Origin: Argonema galeatum A003/A1 | Lineage (GTDB): Bacteria > Cyanobacteriota > Cyanobacteriia > Cyanobacteriales > Aerosakkonemataceae | Reading direction: 5' to 3' | Assembly: GCF_023333595.1 (NCBI RefSeq) | Contig: NZ_JAIQZM010000038.1 | Span: 1 to 59,127, forward strand | Length of the DNA stretch: 59,127 bases | Shown here: positions 24,438 to 33,034 of the stretch, in pieces | Layout of the letters: each line of letters opens with the position of its first letter | Position numbering within the stretch: the first letter of the stretch is position 1 | Position numbers and translations under genes: made by a program | The notes under the pieces: model-generated | The model's database searches: none | Seen by the model: only the letters and a program-made list of their open reading frames with translations | What the model was told of the DNA's origin: nothing

Positions 24438-25229
24438 CTAAGAATGCAGTAAAATTTGCACCGAATCTCCTAAATCCTTATGTAACACCAACTTTGCGTT
24501 ACCATTATTAACCGCAATTTCCACCCAGCCATGACTGCCAACTAAAGCTACAAAACTCCCTGCTGGGCTGTCACTGTAAGTTTTATTACTAAGTATGGTG
24601 AACCCAGCTGCCTCGACAGACCAAGTTTTCCCTTCAACCAGATTACCTGGTATATTTGTAATTAAGTTGCCGAAGCGATCGACATACTGGATGTAACCTA
24701 CTAAACTCTCATCTGTTTGAGTACATTCAAGTATAGGTAGTTGCACCAATGTTTCTGGATTAATTGCACGTCCCAGTTGTTCTAGAGGCACACCACTAGC
24801 AAGATGCGCCCCCACCGCCGCAAAAATATCTCGACCGTGAAAAGTTGTACTCGGTGTTGGTGTGCGCCAATATTCGGAGTTGGTAAGTTCGACAGCGGCG
24901 ACAGGCGGACTCTCACTGAGAACACCGCTAAACAACCCGTTATCTGGCCCGACTAAAAAACCGCCAGCAAATTTTATCGCCACTCCTCGTCTTTTACTCC
25001 CCACACCCGGATCGACAACCGCAATATGCACTGTTCCATCAGGAAAATAAGAGTAGGCATTCATCAGACAAAACCTAGCGGCGGCAATATTCTGCGGCGA
25101 AATCTCATGCGTAAGATCGATCGCAGTTAGGGTAGGGTTGATTTGGGCAATAACCCCTTTCATCACACCCACATAAACATCGCTCAAACCAAAATCGCTT
25201 AAGAGAGTTAGCAGTCTGTTATGAAGCAT
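24438..25229 (-). CDS. S-adenosyl-L-methionine hydrolase / hydroxide adenosyltransferase (DUF62)
   Basis: 263 residues. Family motifs are TLLSDFGLSDVYVGVMKGVI at the N-terminus, DLTHEISPQNIAAARF, HIAVVDPGVGSKRRGVAI, GPDNGLFS, FHGRDIFAAVGAHLASG and YVDRFGNLITNI. The enzyme splits SAM with a water-derived hydroxide to adenosine and methionine, in contrast to the related fluorinase. It is a stand-alone cytoplasmic gene. A hairpin for the next gene's transcript lies upstream of its start. Confidence 0.93.
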   Translation of the reverse strand: MLHNRLLTLLSDFGLSDVYVGVMKGVIAQINPTLTAIDLTHEISPQNIAAARFCLMNAYSYFPDGTVHIAVVDPGVGSKRRGVAIKFAGGFLVGPDNGLFSGVLSESPPVAAVELTNSEYWRTPTPSTTFHGRDIFAAVGAHLASGVPLEQLGRAINPETLVQLPILECTQTDESLVGYIQYVDRFGNLITNIPGNLVEGKTWSVEAAGFTILSNKTYSDSPAGSFVALVGSHGWVEIAVNNGNAKLVLHKDLGDSVQILLHS

Positions 25230-25263
25230 TTTTATGGAAAAAATCTGGCTGCGTAAAGATATA

Positions 25264-25298
25264 GAAAAGGCTCAAACATTTCTGCCTGAGCCTTTTTA
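25264..25298 (-). terminator. Hairpin behind the RRM protein gene
   Basis: AAAAGGCTCA and TGAGCCTTTT form a 10-bp stem about 95 bases past the stop codon of the minus-strand gene ending at 25393. On that strand a short T-rich stretch follows, so a modest intrinsic terminator. Confidence 0.65.
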
Positions 25299-25392
25299 GA
25301 TTAAATTCAGTGAGTGAGATTGATCTCATTCAGTGGCAAGTGGTTTGCAAGAGGCCAGTATCAACTGGGTAAAAGCGCTTGCGCTTTAAAGC

Positions 25393-25713
25393 TTAGTATC
25401 GACGAGAGAAGCTATTGTTACCGTTGCCCCGACCGCCGCCGCCACCGGCACCACGAGATGGGCCGCGCTCTTCGCGGGGCTTGGCCTTGTTAACTTTCAT
25501 GTCACGGCCCATCCATTCAGCACCGTCAAGGGCTTCAATGGCTGCCGTTTCTTCAGCTTCGCTACTCATTTCCACAAAAGCAAAGCCGCGCAAACGACCT
25601 GTTTCGCGGTCTGTGGGTAGCTGAACCCGCTTTACAGTACCGTATTCTTTAAAAACGCCGCTCAGGTCTTCTTGAGTAACTTCGTAGGAAAGATTGCCTA
25701 CATATATAGACAT
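25393..25713 (-). CDS. RRM-type RNA-binding protein (cyanobacterial Rbp)
   Basis: 106 residues. One RRM with RNP2 IYVGNLSY at residues 3-10 and RNP1 RGFAFVEM near 43-50, followed by a glycine/arginine-rich tail (RGAGGGGGRGNGNNSFSRRY). These are the hallmarks of the glycine-rich Rbp proteins of cyanobacteria, which bind mRNA and help cold acclimation and thylakoid-directed mRNA localisation. The roughly 300 bases upstream hold no gene on this strand, leaving room for a long 5' leader such as cold-regulated rbp genes have. It is a single-gene unit with its own terminator. Confidence 0.93.
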   Translation of the reverse strand: MSIYVGNLSYEVTQEDLSGVFKEYGTVKRVQLPTDRETGRLRGFAFVEMSSEAEETAAIEALDGAEWMGRDMKVNKAKPREERGPSRGAGGGGGRGNGNNSFSRRY

Positions 25714-25981
25714 AGATTGTCTCCAAAATCAAAGAGGTGTAGAGGTTGAGATTTCGGAGAGAAGCCTGTCAATACCAAAAGGGAAATGCCCATTAATACT
25801 AAAAACAAACGCTTTGCAACCGAATTTTACTCTCTTGATTAAAGTAGCACAACCTTGTCAAAAGAGGGGGGAGAAGGAAACAAATGTTACAAAAAGTAAC
25901 ATGGAGGGCGTGTCCTCTCCTGATGGCGATTTGGAATTTGAGGAAATTATGTTGATTAACAAACTAAACCGTAAAATTTCT

Positions 25982-26019
25982 GTAAATTTAGATACAGTTT
26001 TCTAGTTAGTCGCTATAAT
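25982..26019 (+). promoter_or_regulatory. NtcA-type promoter upstream of the PirA-like gene
   Basis: CTGTA-N8-TACAG at 25980-25997 contains the exact NtcA consensus GTA-N8-TAC (25982-25995). A perfect -10 box TATAAT lies at 26014-26019. The spacing of 18 bases between TAC and the -10 box is slightly less than the usual 20-24 of NtcA-activated promoters. The start codon is 45 bases further on. Confidence 0.7.
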
Positions 26020-26063
26020 GAGAGTAGAGAAGATGCACAAGTAAATTAAAAAAAGAGTCCACC

Positions 26064-26216
26064 ATGAACAGAATTCGTCGTCAAGAAGTAGAAAAAACAG
26101 CCGACATCCACCGCGCCAATCTCCAAAAGAGACTGGAGCATCGTCTGGAAGTGGCTAGAACCAAGGGTGACGAGAATTTGATCCGGATACTGGAACGGGA
26201 AATGCAACAACTGTAA
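26064..26216 (+). CDS. pirA: Small charged protein, probable PII-interacting regulator PirA
   Basis: 50 residues: MNRIRRQEVEKTADIHRANL followed by QKRLEHRLEVARTKGDENLI and a short RILEREMQQL end. It is basic-acidic, wholly helical and without membrane segments. Its length and the motif LEHRLEVAR.KGDENL fit what I remember of PirA, which binds the PII protein and so tunes arginine synthesis at NAG kinase. The NtcA-type promoter directly upstream supports a nitrogen-control role independently. The name rests on recall, not a search. AAAAAGAG lies upstream of the ATG. Confidence 0.55.
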   Translation: MNRIRRQEVEKTADIHRANLQKRLEHRLEVARTKGDENLIRILEREMQQL

Positions 26217-26248
26217 AGAGTAGTGGGTAGTGGGAGGGCGAAATTTCA

Positions 26249-26312
26249 GATTTTAGATTTCAGATTTCAGATTTAAAAGTAAAGTTTTGAAATCTGAAAT
26301 CTAAAATTTTTA
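26249..26312. repeat. TTTCAGATTTTAGATTTCAGATTT inverted repeat
   Basis: AGATTTTAGATTTCAGATTT repeated in tandem and then in reverse (GAAATCTGAAATCTAAAAT). The same AT-rich 7-8 base units occur at 30015-30055, 44558-44590 and 55601-55665. It lies between two converging features and could act as a hairpin. Confidence 0.7.
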
Positions 26313-26316
26313 CCCA

Positions 26317-26571
26317 CTAGCCCAGCGGGGCAGAAATAACCGACCAGTTCAGAGGCATCTGTCCTCCTTTGCCACAACTGCCGTTGAGATATACTGAGTC
26401 ATTGCCTCTAGCATCAATATCCTTCAGCGTCTGGAAAACATTGCCTGTAAGCGTCACATCGCTGACTGGTTCGGCAACTTTGCCGTTGCGAATCATATAA
26501 CCTTCAGCGGCAGAAAATGTGAACATCTCGCCGTTAGTCTGTCCGCCCAGCATCCGCACCGCACGCTTTTA
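26317..26571 (-). pseudogene. C-terminal fragment of a TldD/PmbA-family protease gene
   Basis: An 84-codon open frame (preceded in frame by TAA) reads KRAVRMLGGQTNGEMFTFSA, then EGYMIRNGKVAEPVSDVTLT, then FQTLKDIDARGNDS and SCGKGGQMPLNWSVISAPLG. This matches the last part of TldD/PmbA metalloproteases, including the C-terminal CGKGGQ motif. About 350 N-terminal residues are missing, and the expected final segment after SVISAPLG is cut. It is flanked by GTGGGTAGTGGG-type repeat DNA. Not functional. Confidence 0.75.
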
Positions 26572-26869
26572 GTTCTTTCTTTTGAAACTGGTTTGCAATT
26601 CGCCTCATAATTTCTTGCTCCAGTCTACGATCCCAACTCCAATGCGGTCTTTGCAGTACTTAGAATAATACCGAAAAGTTTTGTCATAGACGAGAAAGCC
26701 GGTTGATATTCATGAAGATATTGAGAGTACAGGCGAAAGGAGTTTGATTAAAATCACAGCTTCTAGTCTAGAACTTGCAGATAATTTTGCTTATCGGCAC
26801 ATAGTCTTTCTATAGCCGCTGAGCATTCCTATTTTGTGCGTGCATCTTCATATTTGTAAGTTCAAACTA

Positions 26870-29119
26870 ATGAGTCCAATGCCAATTCGGTTTTGGCGGT
26901 ACTTTGTTACAGTCGCAATGCTGGCTGCCGTCTACGGCGGTACGGGAAAACTAGCATTATTGATTCCGAGCATAGTACCACAGGTAACACCTCTCTATCC
27001 ACCGGCTGGGATTAGCCAAGCAGCACTTTTATTATTAGGGCTGGAGTTTTGGCCTGGAGTGGCGCTAGGAGACTTTTTTGTTTCCCTCTCAACGGGAGCG
27101 CCGCCCATCGTTGCTTTTGCTATGGGCGCGATCGCTACTCTACAAGCCCTCACAGGTTTTATACTACTAAAGCGCTGCAAAGTCAAATCTAATTTAGAAC
27201 GTCTTCAAGATGTTTTCGGATTCGTAACGCTCTCAGGAATGCTGTCCACGACGATCGGCCCCACACTCGGCGTCCCTCTGCTGTGCCTCAACAGTATACA
27301 ACCTTGGAGCAATTTTGGGACAACTTGGTGGACTTGGTGGCTGGGAGATGGGATGGGAGTCCTTGTCGTGATGCCAGTTTTGTTGACTTGGTGTACCGGA
27401 AAATTGCCAAAACGCATTTATTGGCCTCAGATGAGCCGAAAGCCCCAGCGATACATGGATGCAGGTATCTTGCTGATTTTGCTGATCGTAGTCAGCTGGG
27501 TTATATTTACGTCGCAAACTCGGAGTGCGATCGCCCACTATCCACTAGAGTACCTGCCCTTTCCCTTAGTAGCTTGGGTCGCATTTCGATTTGCACAACG
27601 GGGAACCGTTTTAGCTAACCTGTTTCTCTGTGGAATTGCCATCTGGGGTGCAGCACAAGGCGGTGGCCCCTTTCAACGCCACATTGTTAATCCTATCGAT
27701 GCCGTTCTATCTCTACAAGCTTTTATGACAGTAGTAGGCATCACCGCCCTGCTTCTAGCTGCAACTGTAACCGAACGCCAACAAGCCCAAGAGTCACTGC
27801 GCTCCAGTCAAGCTAGTCTAGCCGACGCCCAGCGCATCGCCCATATAGGCAGTTGGAATTTCGACCTAATCGAACAGCAATGGCATTGGTCTGAAGAACT
27901 TTATCGCATTTTGGGGTTTTCCCCTAACGCCTTTGAAGCCAATTATGAAACTTTTTTGCGATCGGTTCATGACGAAGAGCAAGACTGGGTGAAAAAGTCG
28001 CTCACTCAAGCCTTGAAGCACCAAAAATCCTACAGTATTAATTACCGAATTATTCGATCGGATGGTCAAGAGCGGATCATCCGCGAACAAGCAGAAATCA
28101 TTTTCGATGCGGCTCTTATGCCAATTCGCATTACCGGCACAGTTCAAGACATCACAAAACAAAAGCGAGTCGAGCAAGCACTAATCCAATCAGAAGCCCA
28201 ATTGCTCGAACTTGCCCACAACCTTGACATTAAGGTACAGGAAAGAACCCAGCAGTTGCAACAAAAGAATCAAGAACTAGCCCAGTCCCTCAAAACCCTA
28301 CAAGAAGCCCAACAGCAATTGATTCAATCGGAAAAAATGTCCTCTTTGGGTAGTTTAGTGGCGGGTATTGCCCATGAAATCAACAACCCCGTCAATTTTA
28401 TCTACGGCAACCTCACCCATGTCCGCAACTATACTGAAGGTATCTTAGATTTGATAGGTCTCTACCAGGAGGAATGCCAGCATACCAATGCCAAAATCAA
28501 AGACCGCATAGAGTCGAGCGAGATCGAATTTATAAAAGCCGACCTGCCCAAAATCTTATCATCAATGGAAGCAGGAGCAGACCGCATCCGTAAGATCGTC
28601 CTATCTTTACGCAACTTCTCCCGGTTAGATGAGGCTCACATGAAGCGGGTTGATATCCATGAAGGAATTGAAAGTACATTATTGCTATTGCAACAGCGAC
28701 TGAAAAGCTGTCACGGACATACTGGTATTAGCGCGATCGAAAAGTATGGCGACTTGCCGCTGGTGGAGTGTTATCCCGGTCAGCTGAATCAGGTGTTTAT
28801 GAACCTTCTGACTAATGCTATTGATGCGATCGAGTGTCTCCCACAACCAGGGGCGATTACCATCTACACCCAGATGTTAGAGTCCAATCGGGTGCTAATT
28901 AAAATTGCCGATACTGGTTCAGGAATGACCCCGGCAGTAAAAGCCCGCATTTTCGATCCATTTTTTACCACAAAACCTGTTGGCAAAGGCACAGGTTTGG
29001 GTCTTTCCATCAGCTACCAGATTATCGTGGAGCATCACAAAGGCCAGTTAAAATGTATATCCGAACCGGGTAAAGGCACCGAATTTGAGATCGAAATTCC
29101 GTTGCGGCAAAGTGGTTAG
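26870..29119 (+). CDS. MASE1-PAS sensor histidine kinase
   Basis: 749 residues from the ATG at 26870 (MSPMPIRFWRYF); ATG 26879 is possible. Residues 1-310 hold about eight membrane helices with PLYPPAGISQAALLL and FGTTWWTWWLGDGMGVLVVMP, the MASE1 pattern. A PAS fold follows (IAHIGSWNFDLIEQQWHWSE ... GTVQDITKQ). A coiled coil leads to the HisKA domain with the phospho-accepting His502 in GIAHEINNPVNFI. The HATPase has the N box NLLTNAIDAIE, G1 DTGSGM, and FFTTKPVGKGTGLGLS. No response regulator lies next to it, so the partner is encoded elsewhere. The MASE1 signal is unknown. Confidence 0.93.
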   Translation: MSPMPIRFWRYFVTVAMLAAVYGGTGKLALLIPSIVPQVTPLYPPAGISQAALLLLGLEFWPGVALGDFFVSLSTGAPPIVAFAMGAIATLQALTGFILLKRCKVKSNLERLQDVFGFVTLSGMLSTTIGPTLGVPLLCLNSIQPWSNFGTTWWTWWLGDGMGVLVVMPVLLTWCTGKLPKRIYWPQMSRKPQRYMDAGILLILLIVVSWVIFTSQTRSAIAHYPLEYLPFPLVAWVAFRFAQRGTVLANLFLCGIAIWGAAQGGGPFQRHIVNPIDAVLSLQAFMTVVGITALLLAATVTERQQAQESLRSSQASLADAQRIAHIGSWNFDLIEQQWHWSEELYRILGFSPNAFEANYETFLRSVHDEEQDWVKKSLTQALKHQKSYSINYRIIRSDGQERIIREQAEIIFDAALMPIRITGTVQDITKQKRVEQALIQSEAQLLELAHNLDIKVQERTQQLQQKNQELAQSLKTLQEAQQQLIQSEKMSSLGSLVAGIAHEINNPVNFIYGNLTHVRNYTEGILDLIGLYQEECQHTNAKIKDRIESSEIEFIKADLPKILSSMEAGADRIRKIVLSLRNFSRLDEAHMKRVDIHEGIESTLLLLQQRLKSCHGHTGISAIEKYGDLPLVECYPGQLNQVFMNLLTNAIDAIECLPQPGAITIYTQMLESNRVLIKIADTGSGMTPAVKARIFDPFFTTKPVGKGTGLGLSISYQIIVEHHKGQLKCISEPGKGTEFEIEIPLRQSG

Positions 29120-29178
29120 CTATTAGGTAGAAGCTATACTGGTGGCTTTAACCCTCTTTACCTGGAGATGAGGAATTT

Positions 29179-30018
29179 ATGTTAGGTAACCTGATGTATT
29201 GGATAACCTTAGCATGGCAGCTTTTACTGAAAAATAGCAACTGGATGGCCTGGAACCTGTTTTTAGCTTTGCTGCCTTTTGCATTAAGTCTGTGGCTATT
29301 TTGTCGAGTTCGATTGCGTTCTTACTGGTGGGTTGGATTGTTGCTTTTAGCTACATTTTTGCCGAAAGCTCCATTTATTTTTGAATATGTAATTCGCTTT
29401 ATGCGATATAATCGCACTAATTATTTCGTTTGGGGGATAACTCTGGTTTTGATCGCGTTGGATATCTGGTTATTACGCAATCCGCGATCGCGTTCTTTTT
29501 TCTGGTGGGTTGGATTCCTAGTTTTCATCGCGTTTTTGCCTAATGCTCCCTATGTTCTGACGGATATTATTCACTTAATTGAAGATATTCGCCAAGGCTA
29601 CTCGGTGTGGATGATTACGCTGGTTATCCTTCCTCAGTATTTGTTGTTTATCCTGGTTGGGTTTGAAGCTTATGTCCTGTCTTTAATCAACCTGGGTAAT
29701 TATTTAAAAGAACAGGGTTGGGGCAAATTCATCGTTTGGGTAGAGTTGGCGATCCACGCTCTGAGTGCTATTGGCATTTATTTAGGAAGATTTCTGCGGT
29801 TCAACAGCTGGGATTTCGTCACCGAAATCGATAACGTGGCTGGTAGCGTAGTGGACGAGCTAACAGCAAAACGTCCTATCCTGGTGATGATAATTACTTT
29901 TGGGGTAATTACAGGTTTGTATTGGCTGATGAAGCAGGTAAGTTTAGGGATGATGCTCAGGGAAGAGGAGCAGAGGAACAGAGGGGCAGAGGAGCAGAGG
30001 GGCAGAGGGGAATTTTAG
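29179..30018 (+). CDS. DUF1361 integral membrane protein
   Basis: 279 residues with about seven membrane segments. The duplicated block WWVGLLLLATFLPKAPFIFEY and WWVGFLVFIAFLPNAPYVLT, then DIIHLIEDIRQGYS and IGIYLGRFLRFNSWD, match DUF1361. Function unknown. The last 20 residues (EEEQRNRGAEEQRGRG) come from a purine-rich AGAGGGGCAGAGG repeat, so the frame runs into repeat DNA. It starts 60 bases after the histidine kinase with a good GGAG, so co-transcription is likely. Confidence 0.87.
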   Translation: MLGNLMYWITLAWQLLLKNSNWMAWNLFLALLPFALSLWLFCRVRLRSYWWVGLLLLATFLPKAPFIFEYVIRFMRYNRTNYFVWGITLVLIALDIWLLRNPRSRSFFWWVGFLVFIAFLPNAPYVLTDIIHLIEDIRQGYSVWMITLVILPQYLLFILVGFEAYVLSLINLGNYLKEQGWGKFIVWVELAIHALSAIGIYLGRFLRFNSWDFVTEIDNVAGSVVDELTAKRPILVMIITFGVITGLYWLMKQVSLGMMLREEEQRNRGAEEQRGRGEF

Positions 30019-30111
30019 ATTTAAGATTTAATTTCAATTTTGCGATCTGAAATCTTCCTTCTTCCCCTAGTCCTTCTCTTCCCTTCTTCGCTCTTCCCCT
30101 AGCCCTAGCCC

Positions 30112-32673
30112 CTAGCCCCTAGCCTTTTCAACAAGCAAGCGTTGTTCGGCACGAGCGATCGCACTATAAGTACGCTCAACCGCATCCAAACTGACAGAAA
30201 TTGATGTGATGCCCCATTCTACGAGGCGATCGATCACTTCGGGATACTGGGCTGGTGCTTGACCGCAAATTGAGCAAGGAATGCCTGCCTCTTTCGCCAT
30301 TTGGATCAGCTGAAATATAGCTTTCATCACTGCTGGATGGCGTTCGTCAAATGCTCTAGCCATCTCAGATCGATCGCGATCGACTCCCAAGAGCAATTGG
30401 GTTAGATCGTTAGTACCAATAGAAATTCCCATACACCCTGCTTTAATATAGTCAGGCAGCAAAAACAGGATGGAAGGCACTTCTGCCATAATCCAAAGTT
30501 GGAAATGGGATTTGTATAGCAAACCAGCCTTTTCAACGCGACTCTTGCAGAAAGAGAACTCTTCGACTGTGCGAACAAAGGGCAAAAGTAGGTTGATATT
30601 CGTATAGCCCGATTCGTAAACTTGATGCAGTGCCGCTAATTCAATATCGAATAAAGTAGGATCTTGCAGATAGCTAAATGTCCCTCGCATACCCAGCATT
30701 GGATTGACTTCTGTGGGCAAGAGTGGCGCTAGAGATTGAAATTCGTGCGCTCGCCAATCCAGAGAGCGATAAAAAACCGGACGGGGTGCAAAGGCACTGG
30801 CAAACTGAGAGACAGCTTGGGCAAGTAGTTCGATCAGCTCTTGTCTTTGTCCCAGAGTCACCCACCGACTGGGGTGTTGTCCCTCTAGAACTTCCAGCAT
30901 CATTAGTTCCGATCGCAATAATCCCACCCCATCTACTGGTAAGCTGGCTGCACGCTTAATGGTACTGGGCTGACTTAGGTTGACCAGTAATTGAGTAGCT
31001 ACGATCGGGTATTGAGTATTAGTAGTTGGCAATTGGGCATTAGCCATTGGATGTTGCGTATTAGCTAGAGGCAATTCTGCATTGGGTGAAGCTGTAGTAT
31101 TCCGCCACAACGCCGGAATTGGATGTTGAGTATTGGAAATTGAAGATTGTTCTTCTTGTCCCTGTCCCATACTCAATACCCTATCCTCTCTACTAACCAA
31201 TTCCTGATTTGCCATTTCCTGTTCTCTTAGCAAATATATTTCGCCTCGATCCCCATCCACCATAACCAACTGGTCAGACTCAATACTCTGGGTGGCATTC
31301 CTGACACCGACTACAGCTGGAATTCCCAGTTCTCTGGCTACAATCCCCGCGTGACAAGTCATTCCTCCCTGTTCGGCTATGACGCCAGCTGCTTGTTTGA
31401 GGAGGGGTAGCCAATCGGGGTGAAAGCTTTTGACTACTAATATTCTGCCAGTTGGAATAGTTTCTGGGTTCTCGCTAGGCTCGATAATTACTTGGGCTAG
31501 TGCGATCGCTCGTCCCCCAGCTGCCCCTATTCCCCTGAACAGTTGAGGGACTGAAGGCCCTGAAGTTTTGAGTTCTGAGTCTTGAGTTTTGAGTTGAAGA
31601 GTTTGATTCTCCTTTGTTTCCCTGCTTACCTGCTTTGAAGTTGCATTGTTCTCCATTTCCCGATCGGTGCGGATTTTCGTAATATACAGTCTATCTGCTG
31701 TACTTTCTGACGCCTTAGCTGTAAGCGTCCACTCCAAAGTAAAAGCCGAACCTATTTCAGCCTTAAACTGCTGGGCTAGCTGAATCAATTCTTGGAGGTA
31801 CTTTTCTTCTAAAGCGTACTGTTTTTGTTGCTCCTCGCTCAGTAGATATGTTTGTAGGGGTAAATTTAGCCCGCTTTTAGTCTCAATCCGCTGCCAGGAT
31901 TTCAGTTCTTCCAGGTTATAAGCGATCGTTTTGACACCTAGCTTTCGGATTAGCACAGCGCCGCTTTCTGGCTGCACCTGGTAGTAGTCTGGTAGGACTT
32001 CTCCTTTTACCAAAGCTATTCCCAGCCCGCAAGTTGCTTTAATTTCCCATAAGTTGGAGTTGGCTTGCAATACACCGGCTGCTACGCTGTTGTGCAGCGG
32101 TTGTACTAAGATAGCCACGTTAATCTGCTGGAGTTGGATACCATTACGCCGCCAGAACAGCAGGCTTCTGGCTCTAAATAGCTCAGCCCAAACTCGCTTG
32201 ACGGCAGCGGCTAGAGCATCTTGACTGCTAAAGCAAACGTGGGCATCCAGCAGTCCAGAAATCTTCAGGTCGCGACCCATCCCTGTTTGGGATGGCAGCG
32301 CCAGGGAGGGACGCAGAATGAGCGCTGGTGCTTCTAGATGCGCTGAAATAGATGCTAGTGTCTCTAGCCACTTAGCTGGTAGGGCAGCTGCGACGATCTC
32401 CTGACGGATGGCCCTAGCCACTAGCTGCAACTGCCGGGGATTATCAATATCAAGATGCAGCGAAGAATTAGGCAGGTCGGCAAACAGCGGGTCTAACCAG
32501 TGGATACTTTCTAGAAATTCGCGCAGTGCTTGTGCCTCGATCGCAAAACCGGGGATTACAGGATAACCCCTCTGGGCCAAGTGGCTTAAGTAAAACGCCT
32601 TTTCGCCGACTTGCGAGCGATCGCTTTTTTGAATCTGGTCTAGCCACAGGAAATTATCCACAGACAAGTACAA
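30112..32673 (-). CDS. Phosphoenolpyruvate-utilising enzyme, PpsA-like
   Basis: 853 residues. Order: N-terminal ATP/pyruvate-binding region (KAFYLSHLAQRGYPVIPGFA; 1-320), swivelling phosphohistidine domain with GGMTCHAGIVARELGIPAVVG (the His is the phosphate carrier), and C-terminal TIM barrel with ISIGTNDLTQLLLGVDRDRS and the catalytic-type CSICGQAP. This is the PEP synthase/PPDK architecture. Two non-conserved linkers rich in Asn, Thr, Gln and Pro, one with NTQHPI and NTQYPI phrases (about residues 490-560), are encoded by intergenic-type repeat DNA. Whether it makes PEP from pyruvate is not certain, since the N-terminal part is divergent. Confidence 0.82.
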   Translation of the reverse strand: MYLSVDNFLWLDQIQKSDRSQVGEKAFYLSHLAQRGYPVIPGFAIEAQALREFLESIHWLDPLFADLPNSSLHLDIDNPRQLQLVARAIRQEIVAAALPAKWLETLASISAHLEAPALILRPSLALPSQTGMGRDLKISGLLDAHVCFSSQDALAAAVKRVWAELFRARSLLFWRRNGIQLQQINVAILVQPLHNSVAAGVLQANSNLWEIKATCGLGIALVKGEVLPDYYQVQPESGAVLIRKLGVKTIAYNLEELKSWQRIETKSGLNLPLQTYLLSEEQQKQYALEEKYLQELIQLAQQFKAEIGSAFTLEWTLTAKASESTADRLYITKIRTDREMENNATSKQVSRETKENQTLQLKTQDSELKTSGPSVPQLFRGIGAAGGRAIALAQVIIEPSENPETIPTGRILVVKSFHPDWLPLLKQAAGVIAEQGGMTCHAGIVARELGIPAVVGVRNATQSIESDQLVMVDGDRGEIYLLREQEMANQELVSREDRVLSMGQGQEEQSSISNTQHPIPALWRNTTASPNAELPLANTQHPMANAQLPTTNTQYPIVATQLLVNLSQPSTIKRAASLPVDGVGLLRSELMMLEVLEGQHPSRWVTLGQRQELIELLAQAVSQFASAFAPRPVFYRSLDWRAHEFQSLAPLLPTEVNPMLGMRGTFSYLQDPTLFDIELAALHQVYESGYTNINLLLPFVRTVEEFSFCKSRVEKAGLLYKSHFQLWIMAEVPSILFLLPDYIKAGCMGISIGTNDLTQLLLGVDRDRSEMARAFDERHPAVMKAIFQLIQMAKEAGIPCSICGQAPAQYPEVIDRLVEWGITSISVSLDAVERTYSAIARAEQRLLVEKARG

Positions 32674-32821
32674 CTATTGGAGGAGCTTTTCTATTTTCTT
32701 AACATTTATTTTCTCTTTTCTTTAGATTGCTTAACGGAGAGCCAGCCAAGTTTTGTATAGCAGTAATCTGATTTTCGGCTAAGTAGGTGGGCATAATTAA
32801 ACGTAAAACTGTCTGGCCCTT

Positions 32822-32856
32822 AGAAACCCGGTTTCCCAGGAGAAACCGGGTTTCTG
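32822..32856. repeat. AGAAACCCGGTTTC palindrome, copy 1
   Basis: AGAAACCCGGTTTC and GAAACCGGGTTTCT arms around a short loop. Further copies lie at 35594-35630, 40945-40977 and 52180-52213, always intergenic or at the edge of an ORF. The gap 32674-33034 holds nothing else recognisable. Confidence 0.85.
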
Positions 32857-33034
32857 GGTGTTCAGTTTATTTACGCCCACCTATAGTACAAAATAATTTA
32901 CGGGACGAGCGGGGAATGGTTGTAGCCAGATCCCAGCAGTTAGAGCGACAGGGCTAAAATTAGGGAAGCGTTCCGGCACATACAAGCAATACAAGCTTTG
33001 GCTAAAAATTAGCTAGACAAGTTTCGGTGAAAGC

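Noticed and set aside
25694..26005. Plus-strand ORF upstream of the PirA-like gene
   Set aside because: Its sequence has low complexity, overlaps the RRM gene leader and the NtcA-type site, and resembles no family.
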